Positions 1-8,450 of a DNA stretch of 64,000 nucleotides are shown here, in pieces. The stretch is from an uncultured Prevotellaceae bacterium. Lineage in GTDB: Bacteria > Bacteroidota > Bacteroidia > Bacteroidales > Bacteroidaceae. The position numbers were made by a program, and so were the translations under genes. The notes below the pieces were generated by a model. It was not told where the DNA came from and made no database searches. It worked only from the letters and a program-made list of their open reading frames with translations. Location: assembly GCA_900315095.1 (NCBI GenBank), contig OMXS01000014.1:1-64000 (forward strand), read 5' to 3'. Position 1 is the first letter of the stretch. Each line of letters begins with the position of its first letter.

Positions 1-2708
1 GCAGCCTGCGCGGCGGCAAGACGTGCGATAGGCACGCGGAATGGAGAGCAAGAAGCGTAGTTCATGCCAATCTTAGCACAGAACTTAACGCTTGAAGGCT
101 CACCACCATGCTCACCGCAGATACCGCAACGGAGGTCAGGACGAACCTCGCGGCCCTCCTTAACGGCAAACTTGATGAGACGGCCTACACCCTTCTGGTC
201 GAGTACCTGGAATGGGTCAACCTTCAGAATCTTCTTGTCGAGATATACAGGCAAGAACGAAGCGATGTCGTCACGAGAGTAACCGAAGGTCATCTGTGTG
301 AGGTCGTTGGTTCCGAATGAGAAGTACTGAGCCTCTGAAGCAATCAGGTCTGCAGTCAGGGCAGCACGTGGAATCTCAATCATCGTACCAATCTCGAACT
401 CTACCTCAACACCCTCAGCTGCGAAGGTTTCCTTGGCAGCATACTGGATAACTTCCTTCTGCTGCTTCAACTCGTTGATAGAACCAATCAGAGGAACCAT
501 GATTTCTGGCATTGGGTTCTTGCCTTCCTTCTTCAGTTCGCACGCAGCGCTCAAGATAGCCTTTGTCTGCATAGCGGTAATCTCAGGGAATGTGATACCC
601 AGACGGCAACCACGATGTCCGAGCATTGGGTTGTTCTCTGCGAGAGAGTCAACACGACGCTGGATGGTAGCCAGGTCAACGCCCATTTCCTTAGCCATGA
701 TTTCCTGTCCAGCAAGATCGTGTGGAACGAACTCGTGGAGTGGTGGGTCGAGCAGACGGATGTTTACTGGCAGTCCGTCCATAGCCTCGAGGATACCCTT
801 GAAGTCAGCCTTCTGATAAGGCAGCAGCTTGGCGAGAGCTTTCTCACGTCCTGCAACGCTGTCGGCGAGAATCATCTCACGCATAGCAATAATCTTCTTG
901 TCCTCGAAGAACATGTGCTCTGTACGAGTAAGACCGATACCCTTTGCGCCGAAAGCGCGTGCCACCTGTGCATCGTGTGGAGTATCAGCATTGGTGCGAA
1001 CCTGCAGCTTGGTGTACTTGTCGCAGAGGTCCATCAGTTCCTTGAAGTCGCCGCTCAGTTCAGCAGCCTTTGTTGGAACTTCGCCTGCATATACCTGACC
1101 TGTTGTACCATTCAGAGAGATGTAGTCACCCTCCTTATAAACAACGCCGTCAATCTCTACGGTTCTGTCCTTATAGCTTACATTCAACGAACCTACACCG
1201 CTGACGCAGCACTTACCCATACCACGTGCCACAACGGCAGCGTGAGATGTCATACCGCCACGTGCAGTAAGGATACCCTCTGCAGCTGACATACCTGCAA
1301 GGTCCTCAGGTGATGTCTCGATACGAACGAGAACTACCTTATGACCGTCAGCATGCCATGCTTGAGCGTCGTCAGCATGGAATACAATCTGTCCGCATGC
1401 AGCACCAGGAGATGCTGGCAGACCCTGTGCGATAACCTTAGCGGTGGTCAAGGCCTTCTTGTCGAAAATCGGGTGGAGCAGTTCGTCGAGCTTCTGTGGC
1501 TCGCAACGCTGGATGGCTGTCTTCTCGTCAATCATACCCTCGTGGAGAAGGTCGATAGCTATCTTAACCATAGCGGCACCTGTACGCTTGCCGTTACGTG
1601 TCTGGAGGAACCAAAGCTTGCCTTCCTGAACTGTGAACTCCATATCCTGCATGTCATGATAGTGGTGCTCCAGCTTGTCCTGAATACCGTTCAGTTCTGC
1701 ATAAATCTCTGGCATTGCCTCTTCCATAGAAGGATACTTTGCAACGCGCTCTTCCTCAGAGATACCTGCGCGCTCTGCCCAACGCTGTGAACCCAGCTTG
1801 GTGATCTGCTGTGGTGTGCGGATACCTGCAACCACGTCCTCGCCCTGAGCATTAACGAGATACTCGCCGTTGAACACGTTCTCGCCATTAGCGGCATCAC
1901 GGCTGAAGCATACACCTGTAGCAGATGTGTCGCCCATGTTACCGAATACCATTGCCATCACGCTAACTGCAGTTCCCCACTCATCAGGAATGCCTTCCAT
2001 CTTACGATAGAGGATAGCGCGCTCGTTCATCCAGCTGCGGAACACGGCGCAGATAGCACCCCAGAGCTGCTCGATTGGGTCGTCTGGGAAGTCCTTGCCT
2101 GTGCGCTCCTTGATGGCAGCCTTGAAGAGCTGAACCAAGTCTTTCAGTTCGTCTACGCTGAGGTCCTTGTCGAGCTTAACGCCGCGGCGCTCTTTCACTT
2201 TCTCGATAATCTCCTCGAACGGGTCGATGTCTTCCTTGTTTACAGGTTTCATTTCAAGCACCACGTCACCATACATCTGCACGAAACGACGATATGAGTC
2301 GTATACGAAGTGTGGGTTGTTGGTCTTCTTTGCCATTCCCTCAGCAACTTCGTCGTTAAGACCAAGGTTCAGGATGGTATCCATCATACCAGGCATTGAA
2401 GCGCGTGCACCTGAGCGAACGCTGACGAGCAGCGGGTTTACTGCATCTCCGAACTTGGAGTTCATCAACGTCTCAATGTGCTTTACTGCTGCCATAACGT
2501 CATCGTTAAGCAGTTCCATAATCTTCTCCTGCCCAACTTCATAATATTCATTACAGCAATCGGTGGTGATTGTAAAACCTGGAGGAACTGGAACACCGAT
2601 AAGATTCATTTCAGCAAGGTTGGCACCCTTGCCACCGAGTTCCTCTCTCATTTTTGCATTACCCTCGGCTTTGCCATTGCCGAAAAGGTAAACTCTTTTT
2701 TCGCTCAT
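1..2708 (-). CDS. ppdK: pyruvate, phosphate dikinase (3' end cut by window edge)
   Basis: Interconverts pyruvate + ATP + Pi and PEP + AMP + PPi in the cytosol; in anaerobic Bacteroidota it links PEP and pyruvate metabolism and is often paired with a pyrophosphatase, and one lies 3 kb away (hppA). About 902 codons are visible and the family is near 900-910 residues, so only a few C-terminal codons are missing. The N-terminal ATP-grasp part opens with GNGKAEGNAKMREELGGKGA. The phosphohistidine motif GGMTSHAAVVARGMG has its His at about residue 489, and the C-terminal pyruvate/PEP TIM-barrel carries LRCGICGEHGG with the catalytic Cys near 864. The start is the ATG at 2708, preceded by a promoter reading leftwards. 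Confident identification. Confidence 0.97.
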   Translation of the reverse strand, partial: MSEKRVYLFGNGKAEGNAKMREELGGKGANLAEMNLIGVPVPPGFTITTDCCNEYYEVGQEKIMELLNDDVMAAVKHIETLMNSKFGDAVNPLLVSVRSGARASMPGMMDTILNLGLNDEVAEGMAKKTNNPHFVYDSYRRFVQMYGDVVLEMKPVNKEDIDPFEEIIEKVKERRGVKLDKDLSVDELKDLVQLFKAAIKERTGKDFPDDPIEQLWGAICAVFRSWMNERAILYRKMEGIPDEWGTAVSVMAMVFGNMGDTSATGVCFSRDAANGENVFNGEYLVNAQGEDVVAGIRTPQQITKLGSQRWAERAGISEEERVAKYPSMEEAMPEIYAELNGIQDKLEHHYHDMQDMEFTVQEGKLWFLQTRNGKRTGAAMVKIAIDLLHEGMIDEKTAIQRCEPQKLDELLHPIFDKKALTTAKVIAQGLPASPGAACGQIVFHADDAQAWHADGHKVVLVRIETSPEDLAGMSAAEGILTARGGMTSHAAVVARGMGKCCVSGVGSLNVSYKDRTVEIDGVVYKEGDYISLNGTTGQVYAGEVPTKAAELSGDFKELMDLCDKYTKLQVRTNADTPHDAQVARAFGAKGIGLTRTEHMFFEDKKIIAMREMILADSVAGREKALAKLLPYQKADFKGILEAMDGLPVNIRLLDPPLHEFVPHDLAGQEIMAKEMGVDLATIQRRVDSLAENNPMLGHRGCRLGITFPEITAMQTKAILSAACELKKEGKNPMPEIMVPLIGSINELKQQKEVIQYAAKETFAAEGVEVEFEIGTMIEIPRAALTADLIASEAQYFSFGTNDLTQMTFGYSRDDIASFLPVYLDKKILKVDPFQVLDQKGVGRLIKFAVKEGREVRPDLRCGICGEHGGEPSSVKFCAKIGMNYASCSPFRVPIARLAAAQA

Positions 2709-2748
2709 AGTTATTGTTTTGAATTTCTCTTAGTATTTAAATATTGTG

Positions 2749-2780
2749 CAAATATACAGATTTTTAATCAACCTCGCAAG
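2749..2780 (-). promoter_or_regulatory. promoter of ppdK
   Basis: On the minus strand TATATTTG (2756-2749) is preceded after 20 bases by CTTG (2780-2777), close to the Bacteroidota -33 TTTG / -7 TAnnTTTG consensus. It lies 41 bases before the ppdK start. Confidence 0.6.
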
Positions 2781-2892
2781 AAAATATTGGAAAAAATGCT
2801 ACCTTTATCTTACATTTCTACTTTTTTAAAGATAATGATAAGAAGGTCGGCACAAGTTAAAAGCTTACATCGATAATGACACATTATTATAA

Positions 2893-3003
2893 TACACGCG
2901 CATGAGATATACATCTGAGTTTCTCACTTGTATCTCCTGACACCCTCAGGAGTGTCTCCTGACATTGCCACATGCCACAACTGGTGTGCTAAAGTTGTGT
3001 TGT
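2893..3003. repeat. phased 22-bp degenerate repeat array, locus 1
   Basis: In the 415-base spacer between the divergent ppdK and rlmD, CTGA/CTGG anchors fall at 2915, 2937, 2959 and 2981, exactly 22 bases apart. The units are degenerate, sharing CTCCTGAC-like blocks and small palindromes such as AGATATACATCT. The phase and vocabulary match the arrays at 10.2, 23.3, 43.1 and 52.7 kb. Nothing else apart from the two promoters is seen in this spacer. Confidence 0.65.
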
Positions 3004-3027
3004 TTAGGAGAAAAAGTCACAAAAATA

Positions 3028-3058
3028 TTTGATTATTAAACATTTTTAATTATCTTTG
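3028..3058 (+). promoter_or_regulatory. promoter of rlmD
   Basis: TTTG at 3028-3031, 19 bases, TATCTTTG at 3051-3058: a full match to the Bacteroidota sigma-70 promoter form, 65 bases before the rlmD start. Confidence 0.75.
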
Positions 3059-3123
3059 CAAACAATAAGTGACGCAGGTTAATACTATTTGAGAAGCAAC
3101 CCTAATTAGCATTTAGCAATATC

Positions 3124-4596
3124 ATGTCTAGAAAGAAGAAACCTTTACCACTACTGGAAAACGTTACAATCGCAGACTGTGCTGCCGAAGGTAAAGCCTT
3201 GGCGCGTGTTGACGACTTGGTTGTATTCGTGCCTTTTTGTGTTCCAGGCGATGTGGTCGATATACAGCTAAGGAAGAAAAAGCACAGCTATGCGGAAGGA
3301 GAAGTGGTGCGATTCATAAAGAAAAGCGATGTAAGGCAAGAGCCTATGTGCCAGCACTTTGGAATATGTGGCGGATGTAAATGGCAGATACTGCCTTACT
3401 CGGAACAATTAAAGATGAAGCAGAAACAGGTGGTTGACCAGCTGCGCAGAATAGGGAAGATAGAGTTGCCGGAAATAAGCCCGATATTGGGAAGCAAGCA
3501 AACAAGAGAATACAGAAATAAACTGGAGTTCGGATGCTCAAACAAGAAATGGCGCACGCGCGAGGAATTTGCAAAGCTTAGCGAAGAGGAGCTCCAGGAG
3601 CAGGAGGGTGCTATCGGTTTCCATATTACTGGCGCTTTTGACAAGATTCTTCCTATAGAGAAATGTCACCTTATGCACCCTTTGCACAACGAGATACGCA
3701 ATTCCATTCGCGACTTCGCTTACTCCACGGGTATGACGTTCTTTGACCTTCGCAATCAACATGGATTGTTGCGCGACATAATGATAAGGAACTCTAACAC
3801 CGAGGAGTGGATGGTGCTGGTGCAGTTCCATTTTGACGAGCAAGGCGATGAGGAAAAGGCGATGGCGCTGATGCAGCATATTGCTGACACATTCCCTCAG
3901 ATTTCGTCATTACTATGGGTTGACAACCAAAAGTGCAACGACACATTTGGAGACCTCGAACTGAATCTTTACAAGGGTAATGACCACATATACGAGCTGA
4001 TGGAAGACCTGAAGTTCAAGGTTGGGCCAAAGAGTTTCTATCAGACAAATACCGAGCAGGCATACGAACTATATAAGGTGGCCCGCAACTTCGCATTTAT
4101 GGGGAGTGGGGCAGGGTCGGAGTCAGAACGTCCAGACATTCCTAAGCCTCTTGTCTATGACTTGTATACAGGTACAGGCACAATAGCCAATTTCGTGGCT
4201 CGCAAGGCAAGCAAGGTAATAGGCATCGAATATGTTCCAGAAGCCATTGAGGACGCAAAGGTGAACTCGCAAATCAACGGTATAGAGAACACTCTGTTCT
4301 TTGCTGGCGACATGAAGGACATCCTCACCGACGACTTCATACAGCAGCACGGGCGTCCAGATGTCATCATTACCGACCCTCCTCGTGCAGGCATGCATCC
4401 CGATGTGGTGCAAACCATATTGCGAGCAAGGCCAAAGCGCATCGTATATGTGAGTTGCAATCCTGCTACCCAGGCGCGCGACTTGGCAAGTCTCGATGTG
4501 GCATATCGGGTAGAGCGCGTGCAGCCCGTGGACATGTTCCCGCATACTCCACATGTTGAGAACGTGGTCCTGCTTACGGAAAAAGAATTAATTTGA
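3124..4596 (+). CDS. rlmD: 23S rRNA (uracil-C5)-methyltransferase, RlmD/TrmA family
   Basis: SAM-dependent enzyme that makes 5-methyluridine in RNA, most likely 23S rRNA. The 490 residues show an N-terminal TRAM RNA-binding domain (about 8-66), four cysteines for a [4Fe-4S] cluster (76, 82, 85 in MCQHFGICGGCKW and 179 in IEKCH), the SAM-binding motif LYTGTGTIANFV near 345, the DPPRAG motif, and the catalytic Cys445 in VYVSCNPATQARD. All key residues are present. It has its own promoter and is followed after 9 bases by the porin gene, so the two may be co-transcribed. The family is certain; the exact target base (U1939 or U747/U54-type) is not decided by sequence alone. Confidence 0.93.
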   Translation: MSRKKKPLPLLENVTIADCAAEGKALARVDDLVVFVPFCVPGDVVDIQLRKKKHSYAEGEVVRFIKKSDVRQEPMCQHFGICGGCKWQILPYSEQLKMKQKQVVDQLRRIGKIELPEISPILGSKQTREYRNKLEFGCSNKKWRTREEFAKLSEEELQEQEGAIGFHITGAFDKILPIEKCHLMHPLHNEIRNSIRDFAYSTGMTFFDLRNQHGLLRDIMIRNSNTEEWMVLVQFHFDEQGDEEKAMALMQHIADTFPQISSLLWVDNQKCNDTFGDLELNLYKGNDHIYELMEDLKFKVGPKSFYQTNTEQAYELYKVARNFAFMGSGAGSESERPDIPKPLVYDLYTGTGTIANFVARKASKVIGIEYVPEAIEDAKVNSQINGIENTLFFAGDMKDILTDDFIQQHGRPDVIITDPPRAGMHPDVVQTILRARPKRIVYVSCNPATQARDLASLDVAYRVERVQPVDMFPHTPHVENVVLLTEKELI

Positions 4597-4605
4597 AATT
4601 ATAAA

Positions 4606-5739
4606 ATGTTTAACCCACTAATGAACTACACTATGAAAATGAGATTATTAACTACCTGCTTGCTGGCTATGGCCGTGATGAGCATGAGTGCCCAAGAGCA
4701 GAAACCTAAGAAATGGTACGACAACATCAAGTTCAGCGGATACGGCATGCTGCAGTATCAGTATCAGGACAGGGATGAAAAAGAGACCAACACGTTCAAT
4801 CTGCGCTTGCTCCGTTTGATTCTCGACGGAAAGATTGGCGACTGGGATTGGCGAGCACAAATTCAGGGCACCAATGCAAAGGGTCCTGGCGAACCTACAG
4901 TTCAGTTGGTTGACCTCTATGCAGAATGGGTGAAGTATAAGGAGGCTCGTGTAAGAATTGGACAGTTTAAGCGTGCTTTCACATTTGAAAATCCTACCCA
5001 CCCAATCACTCAGGGATGGTATGCCTATGCAGACGTAATCAACCGACTCTCAGGTTTTGGCGACCGTGCAGGAGAGAAATCATCTGGCGGACGTGACATC
5101 GGTATCCAATTGCAAGGAGATGTACTCCCCAACAGTTCTGGCCGTGCCTTGCTCCACTATCAGATTGGCGTATATAATGGTGAGGGTATCAACCGTAGCG
5201 ATAAAGACAACCGCAAAGACATTATCGGAGGTATTTGGGTGATGCCTATCAAGGGCCTGCGCATCGGTGCCTTCGGATGGACAGGAAGTCATGGCGACAT
5301 GATTACAGGTACAACTACTGATGAATTTGGCGTGACTACTAACGTTACTGGTAGCGTTTCACTTCACCGCTACGCTCTCTCAGCTGAGTACGACAAGGAC
5401 GAATACACCTTCCGCGCTGAGTATCTGCACTCTCATGGTTGGGGAGCAACAGCCATTGGCAGCAATGTGATTGACTATTCAAAGGGTGACAAGGCCGACG
5501 GTTGGTATGTGTTTGGCATCGTTCCTGTTATTAAGTCAAAGTTGCATGCAAAGGCTCGTTACCAATGCTATCGTCAGTCAAAGGACATGGCTTCATCTAA
5601 GACGATGTATGAGATTGGTGCAAACTACTTCATCAACAAGAATATGGAGATTACGGCTGAGTATGCTCGCGTTAATGACCGCACTCTGAACAACCACAAC
5701 TACAACTTTGTTGATGTTGAGTTCGATTTCCGCTTCTAA
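4606..5739 (+). CDS. phosphate-selective porin O/P-like outer membrane protein
   Basis: Predicted outer membrane beta-barrel of the OprP/OprO-like group, 377 residues. After a signal peptide ending near SMSAQ the mature part begins KKWYDNIKFSGYGMLQYQYQ, followed by the family's conserved barrel segments (LRLLRLILDGKIGDWDWRAQIQ, VRIGQFKRAFTFENP) and alternating aromatic/polar strands to a C-terminal Phe (EFDFRF), typical for BAM-inserted barrels. The start is uncertain: 4606 is the first ATG after rlmD, but the ATG at 4633 gives the more classical signal peptide MKMRLLTTCLLAMAVMSMSAQ. Substrate unknown; phosphate or pyrophosphate would fit the neighbouring pyrophosphatase but this is guesswork. 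Confidence 0.8.
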   Translation: MFNPLMNYTMKMRLLTTCLLAMAVMSMSAQEQKPKKWYDNIKFSGYGMLQYQYQDRDEKETNTFNLRLLRLILDGKIGDWDWRAQIQGTNAKGPGEPTVQLVDLYAEWVKYKEARVRIGQFKRAFTFENPTHPITQGWYAYADVINRLSGFGDRAGEKSSGGRDIGIQLQGDVLPNSSGRALLHYQIGVYNGEGINRSDKDNRKDIIGGIWVMPIKGLRIGAFGWTGSHGDMITGTTTDEFGVTTNVTGSVSLHRYALSAEYDKDEYTFRAEYLHSHGWGATAIGSNVIDYSKGDKADGWYVFGIVPVIKSKLHAKARYQCYRQSKDMASSKTMYEIGANYFINKNMEITAEYARVNDRTLNNHNYNFVDVEFDFRF

Positions 5740-5832
5740 GACGTCTCCGGACTACTATGACATTTATTTCGATAATATCACAATAGAATATATTACCGGT
5801 TAGCAATATCAGTTTTTTTAAAGTACTAAACT

Positions 5833-8022
5833 ATGAATATTCCCGCAGTATTTTGGCTCGTGCCATTCGCATCGATAGTGGCACTCTGCATGGCCTGGTA
5901 CTTCTTCTCGCAAATGATGAAGGAGAGTGAAGGCACCCCTCGTATGGCAGAGATTGCCAGTCATGTTCGTAAAGGCGCTATGGCTTATCTTAAGCAGCAG
6001 TACAAGGTTGTGCTCTATGTGTTTATTGTGTTGGCAGTTATTTTTGCCTTTATGGCTTATGTGCTTCACGTTCAGAACCCTTGGGTGCCGTTTGCATTCC
6101 TTACGGGTGGATTCTTCTCTGGTTTGGCAGGATTCTTCGGAATGAAGACAGCCACCTATGCTTCGGCTCGTACCGCTAATGCTGCTCGCAAGAGTCTTGA
6201 CGGAGGCTTGAAAGTAGCGTTCCGCTCAGGTGCTGTTATGGGACTCACGGTGGTGGGACTTGGCTTGCTCGACATCGCCATTTGGTTTGTTGTGCTTAAC
6301 GGGCTTACCGATGAGTCGCTGATAGCGATTACCACAACTATGCTTACGTTCGGAATGGGTGCCTCAACACAGGCTTTGTTTGCGCGTGTTGGTGGTGGTA
6401 TCTATACTAAGGCGGCCGATGTTGGTGCCGATATCGTGGGCAAGGTTGAAGCAGATATTCCCGAGGACGATCCACGCAACCCTGCTACCATTGCCGACAA
6501 CGTTGGAGATAACGTTGGTGACGTGGCTGGTATGGGAGCCGACCTTTATGAGAGCTATTGCGGGTCGATTCTTTCTACTGCCGCCTTGGGTGCTGCTGCT
6601 TTCGCTATGTCGGGATTTGAGGTTCAGCTTAAGGCAGTCATAGCCCCAATGCTTATTGCTGCTGTTGGCGTGTTCCTTTCATTGCTGGGCATATTCCTTG
6701 TTAGGACAAAAGAGGGTGCTTCCATGCATGACCTGCTTAAATCGTTGTCGTTAGGAACTAATGTCTCTGCTGTGCTCATAGCAGTTGCCACATTCGCTAT
6801 CCTTTATCTGCTTGGCGTTGAAAACTGGTTAGGTCTTTCGTTCTCGGTAATCTCAGGACTTGCTGCAGGTGTTATTATCGGACAGGCTACAGAGTACTAC
6901 ACTTCTCACAGTTACAAGCCGACGCAGAAGATTTCGGAAGCAGGTCTCACAGGTTCTGCTACCGTTATTATTAAAGGTATAGGTACAGGAATGATTTCAA
7001 CATGCATACCTGTTATCACTATTGGTGTCGCTATTCTGATGAGTTACTTGTGTGCTAACGGTTTTGACTTGTCTATGTCTTCACAAAGTCTTGCTAATGG
7101 TCTTTATGGTGTTGGTATCGCAGCCGTAGGTATGCTCTCCACGCTGGGCATCACGCTTGCTACCGATGCATATGGTCCTATTGCCGACAATGCCGGCGGT
7201 AATGCAGAGATGAGTGAATTGGGCGAGGAAGTTCGTCATCGTACCGATGCGCTCGATGCTCTCGGCAACACCACAGCTGCTACAGGCAAGGGTTTCGCCA
7301 TTGGTTCTGCTGCACTTACCGCTCTTGCTCTGCTGGCTTCTTATATAGAGGAAATCAAGATAGCTATGGACCGCGCAGATGTCATGATGACAAACGTGAA
7401 AGGTGAAATCATAAATGCTGCTCAGGCAACCATTCCTGATTTCATGAACTACTTCCAGGTGAACCTTATGAACCCGAAAGTGCTTGTAGGTGCCTTTATT
7501 GGTGCTATGGCTGCGTTCTTGTTCTGTGGTCTTACTATGGAGGCTGTAGGTCGTGCTGCCCAGAAGATGGTTGAGGAAGTGCGTCGTCAGTTCCGTGAGA
7601 TTGCGGGTATCCTTGAAGGAAAGGCAACTCCAGATTATAGTTCTTGCGTTGAGATTTCCACCCGTGCTGCCCAGCATGAGATGATATTCCCTAGTATTTT
7701 GGCCATCATCATCCCTATCGTTGTTGGTTGCTTGCTTGGTGTTGCAGGTGTTCTTGGCTTGCTTGTAGGCGGTTTGTCTTGTGGCTTCACCTTGGCTGTA
7801 TTCATGGCCAATGCCGGTGGCGCATGGGATAACGCTAAGAAGAATGTCGAGGAAGGCAACTTCGGAGGCAAAGGCTCGTTTGCTCATAAAGCCACCATCG
7901 TTGGTGATACTGTTGGTGACCCGTTTAAGGATACAAGTGGTCCTTCGCTTAACATCCTTATAAAGCTGATGTCTATGGTAAGCATCGTAATGGCTGGACT
8001 CACAGTTGCCTGCATAATATAA
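5833..8022 (+). CDS. hppA: K+-dependent membrane-bound ion-pumping pyrophosphatase
   Basis: Integral inner-membrane enzyme that hydrolyses PPi and pumps Na+ and/or H+ outward. 729 residues with about 16 membrane helices. The PPi/Mg site is complete: DVGADIVGKVEADIPEDDPR near residue 196, then NPATIADNVGDNVGD, the second acidic loop DAYGPIADNAGGNAEMSE, and the C-terminal GDTVGDPFKDTSGPS. The motif GNTTAATGKGFAIGSAAL (about 478-495) has Ala where K+-independent enzymes have Lys, placing it in the K+-dependent class, which in anaerobes is usually Na+-pumping (family knowledge). It would recover energy from PPi made by ppdK and biosynthesis. No promoter was recognised in the 93-base gap upstream. 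Confidence 0.95.
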   Translation: MNIPAVFWLVPFASIVALCMAWYFFSQMMKESEGTPRMAEIASHVRKGAMAYLKQQYKVVLYVFIVLAVIFAFMAYVLHVQNPWVPFAFLTGGFFSGLAGFFGMKTATYASARTANAARKSLDGGLKVAFRSGAVMGLTVVGLGLLDIAIWFVVLNGLTDESLIAITTTMLTFGMGASTQALFARVGGGIYTKAADVGADIVGKVEADIPEDDPRNPATIADNVGDNVGDVAGMGADLYESYCGSILSTAALGAAAFAMSGFEVQLKAVIAPMLIAAVGVFLSLLGIFLVRTKEGASMHDLLKSLSLGTNVSAVLIAVATFAILYLLGVENWLGLSFSVISGLAAGVIIGQATEYYTSHSYKPTQKISEAGLTGSATVIIKGIGTGMISTCIPVITIGVAILMSYLCANGFDLSMSSQSLANGLYGVGIAAVGMLSTLGITLATDAYGPIADNAGGNAEMSELGEEVRHRTDALDALGNTTAATGKGFAIGSAALTALALLASYIEEIKIAMDRADVMMTNVKGEIINAAQATIPDFMNYFQVNLMNPKVLVGAFIGAMAAFLFCGLTMEAVGRAAQKMVEEVRRQFREIAGILEGKATPDYSSCVEISTRAAQHEMIFPSILAIIIPIVVGCLLGVAGVLGLLVGGLSCGFTLAVFMANAGGAWDNAKKNVEEGNFGGKGSFAHKATIVGDTVGDPFKDTSGPSLNILIKLMSMVSIVMAGLTVACII

Positions 8023-8035
8023 AAAAATGATAATA

Positions 8036-8067
8036 TTTGCATTTATAAATAATAAATGCTATATTTG
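8036..8067 (+). promoter_or_regulatory. promoter of the His-rich small gene
   Basis: TTTG at 8036-8039, 20 bases, TATATTTG at 8060-8067. This full consensus match between hppA and the 91-codon gene supports that small gene as real and separately transcribed. Confidence 0.75.
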
Positions 8068-8102
8068 CAGGCGAAAACGAAATAACATAATCAACAACTT
8101 AG

Positions 8103-8378
8103 ATGGATAATAAAGAAAAAGACATTGTGCAAGACTCTAAAACAGAGGAGCAACAACATCATCATAGCCATCATCACCATGAGCATCATCATGAACATCA
8201 CCATCATCATGAGCATCATGGAGGCAAGCATGTAGACGGCAGCGAACGCTTCAAGTTACATAACTTGTCAGCAGCTAAGCGTCGCAAGTTGATGGAAAAA
8301 TGGATTTTCAGACTTCTATGCATACTGGCGATTGCTGTTACCTTGCTATGCATTTATATCTATCATATTGATAATTAA
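8103..8378 (+). CDS. small histidine-rich protein with C-terminal membrane helix
   Basis: 91 residues, function unknown. Residues about 19-43 hold 17 histidines in runs separated by Glu and Ser (HHHSHHHHEHHHEHH and onward), followed by a short basic segment (SAAKRRKLMEKW) and one hydrophobic helix (about 69-87, IFRLLCILAIAVTLLCIYIY) ending 4 residues before the stop. There is no signal peptide. The layout is that of a tail-anchored protein with its His-rich part in the cytosol, where it could bind Zn, Ni, Co or Fe (inference). It has its own promoter and a strong terminator. A coding origin is supported by these signals rather than by homology I can name. Confidence 0.75.
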   Translation: MDNKEKDIVQDSKTEEQQHHHSHHHHEHHHEHHHHHEHHGGKHVDGSERFKLHNLSAAKRRKLMEKWIFRLLCILAIAVTLLCIYIYHIDN

Positions 8379-8402
8379 TTATGTTATTACGATATAATAA
8401 AA

Positions 8403-8437
8403 GGACTTGCAACGTAAGAAGTTGCAAGTCCCTTTTT
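8403..8437. terminator. bidirectional terminator between the His-rich gene and GH43
   Basis: Perfect 11-bp stem GGACTTGCAAC / GTTGCAAGTCC (8403-8413 and 8421-8431) with a 7-base loop, followed by CTTTTTATTT on the plus strand and by T-rich sequence on the minus strand. It serves the two convergent genes. Confidence 0.85.
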
Positions 8438-8450
8438 ATTTAGCACATTA

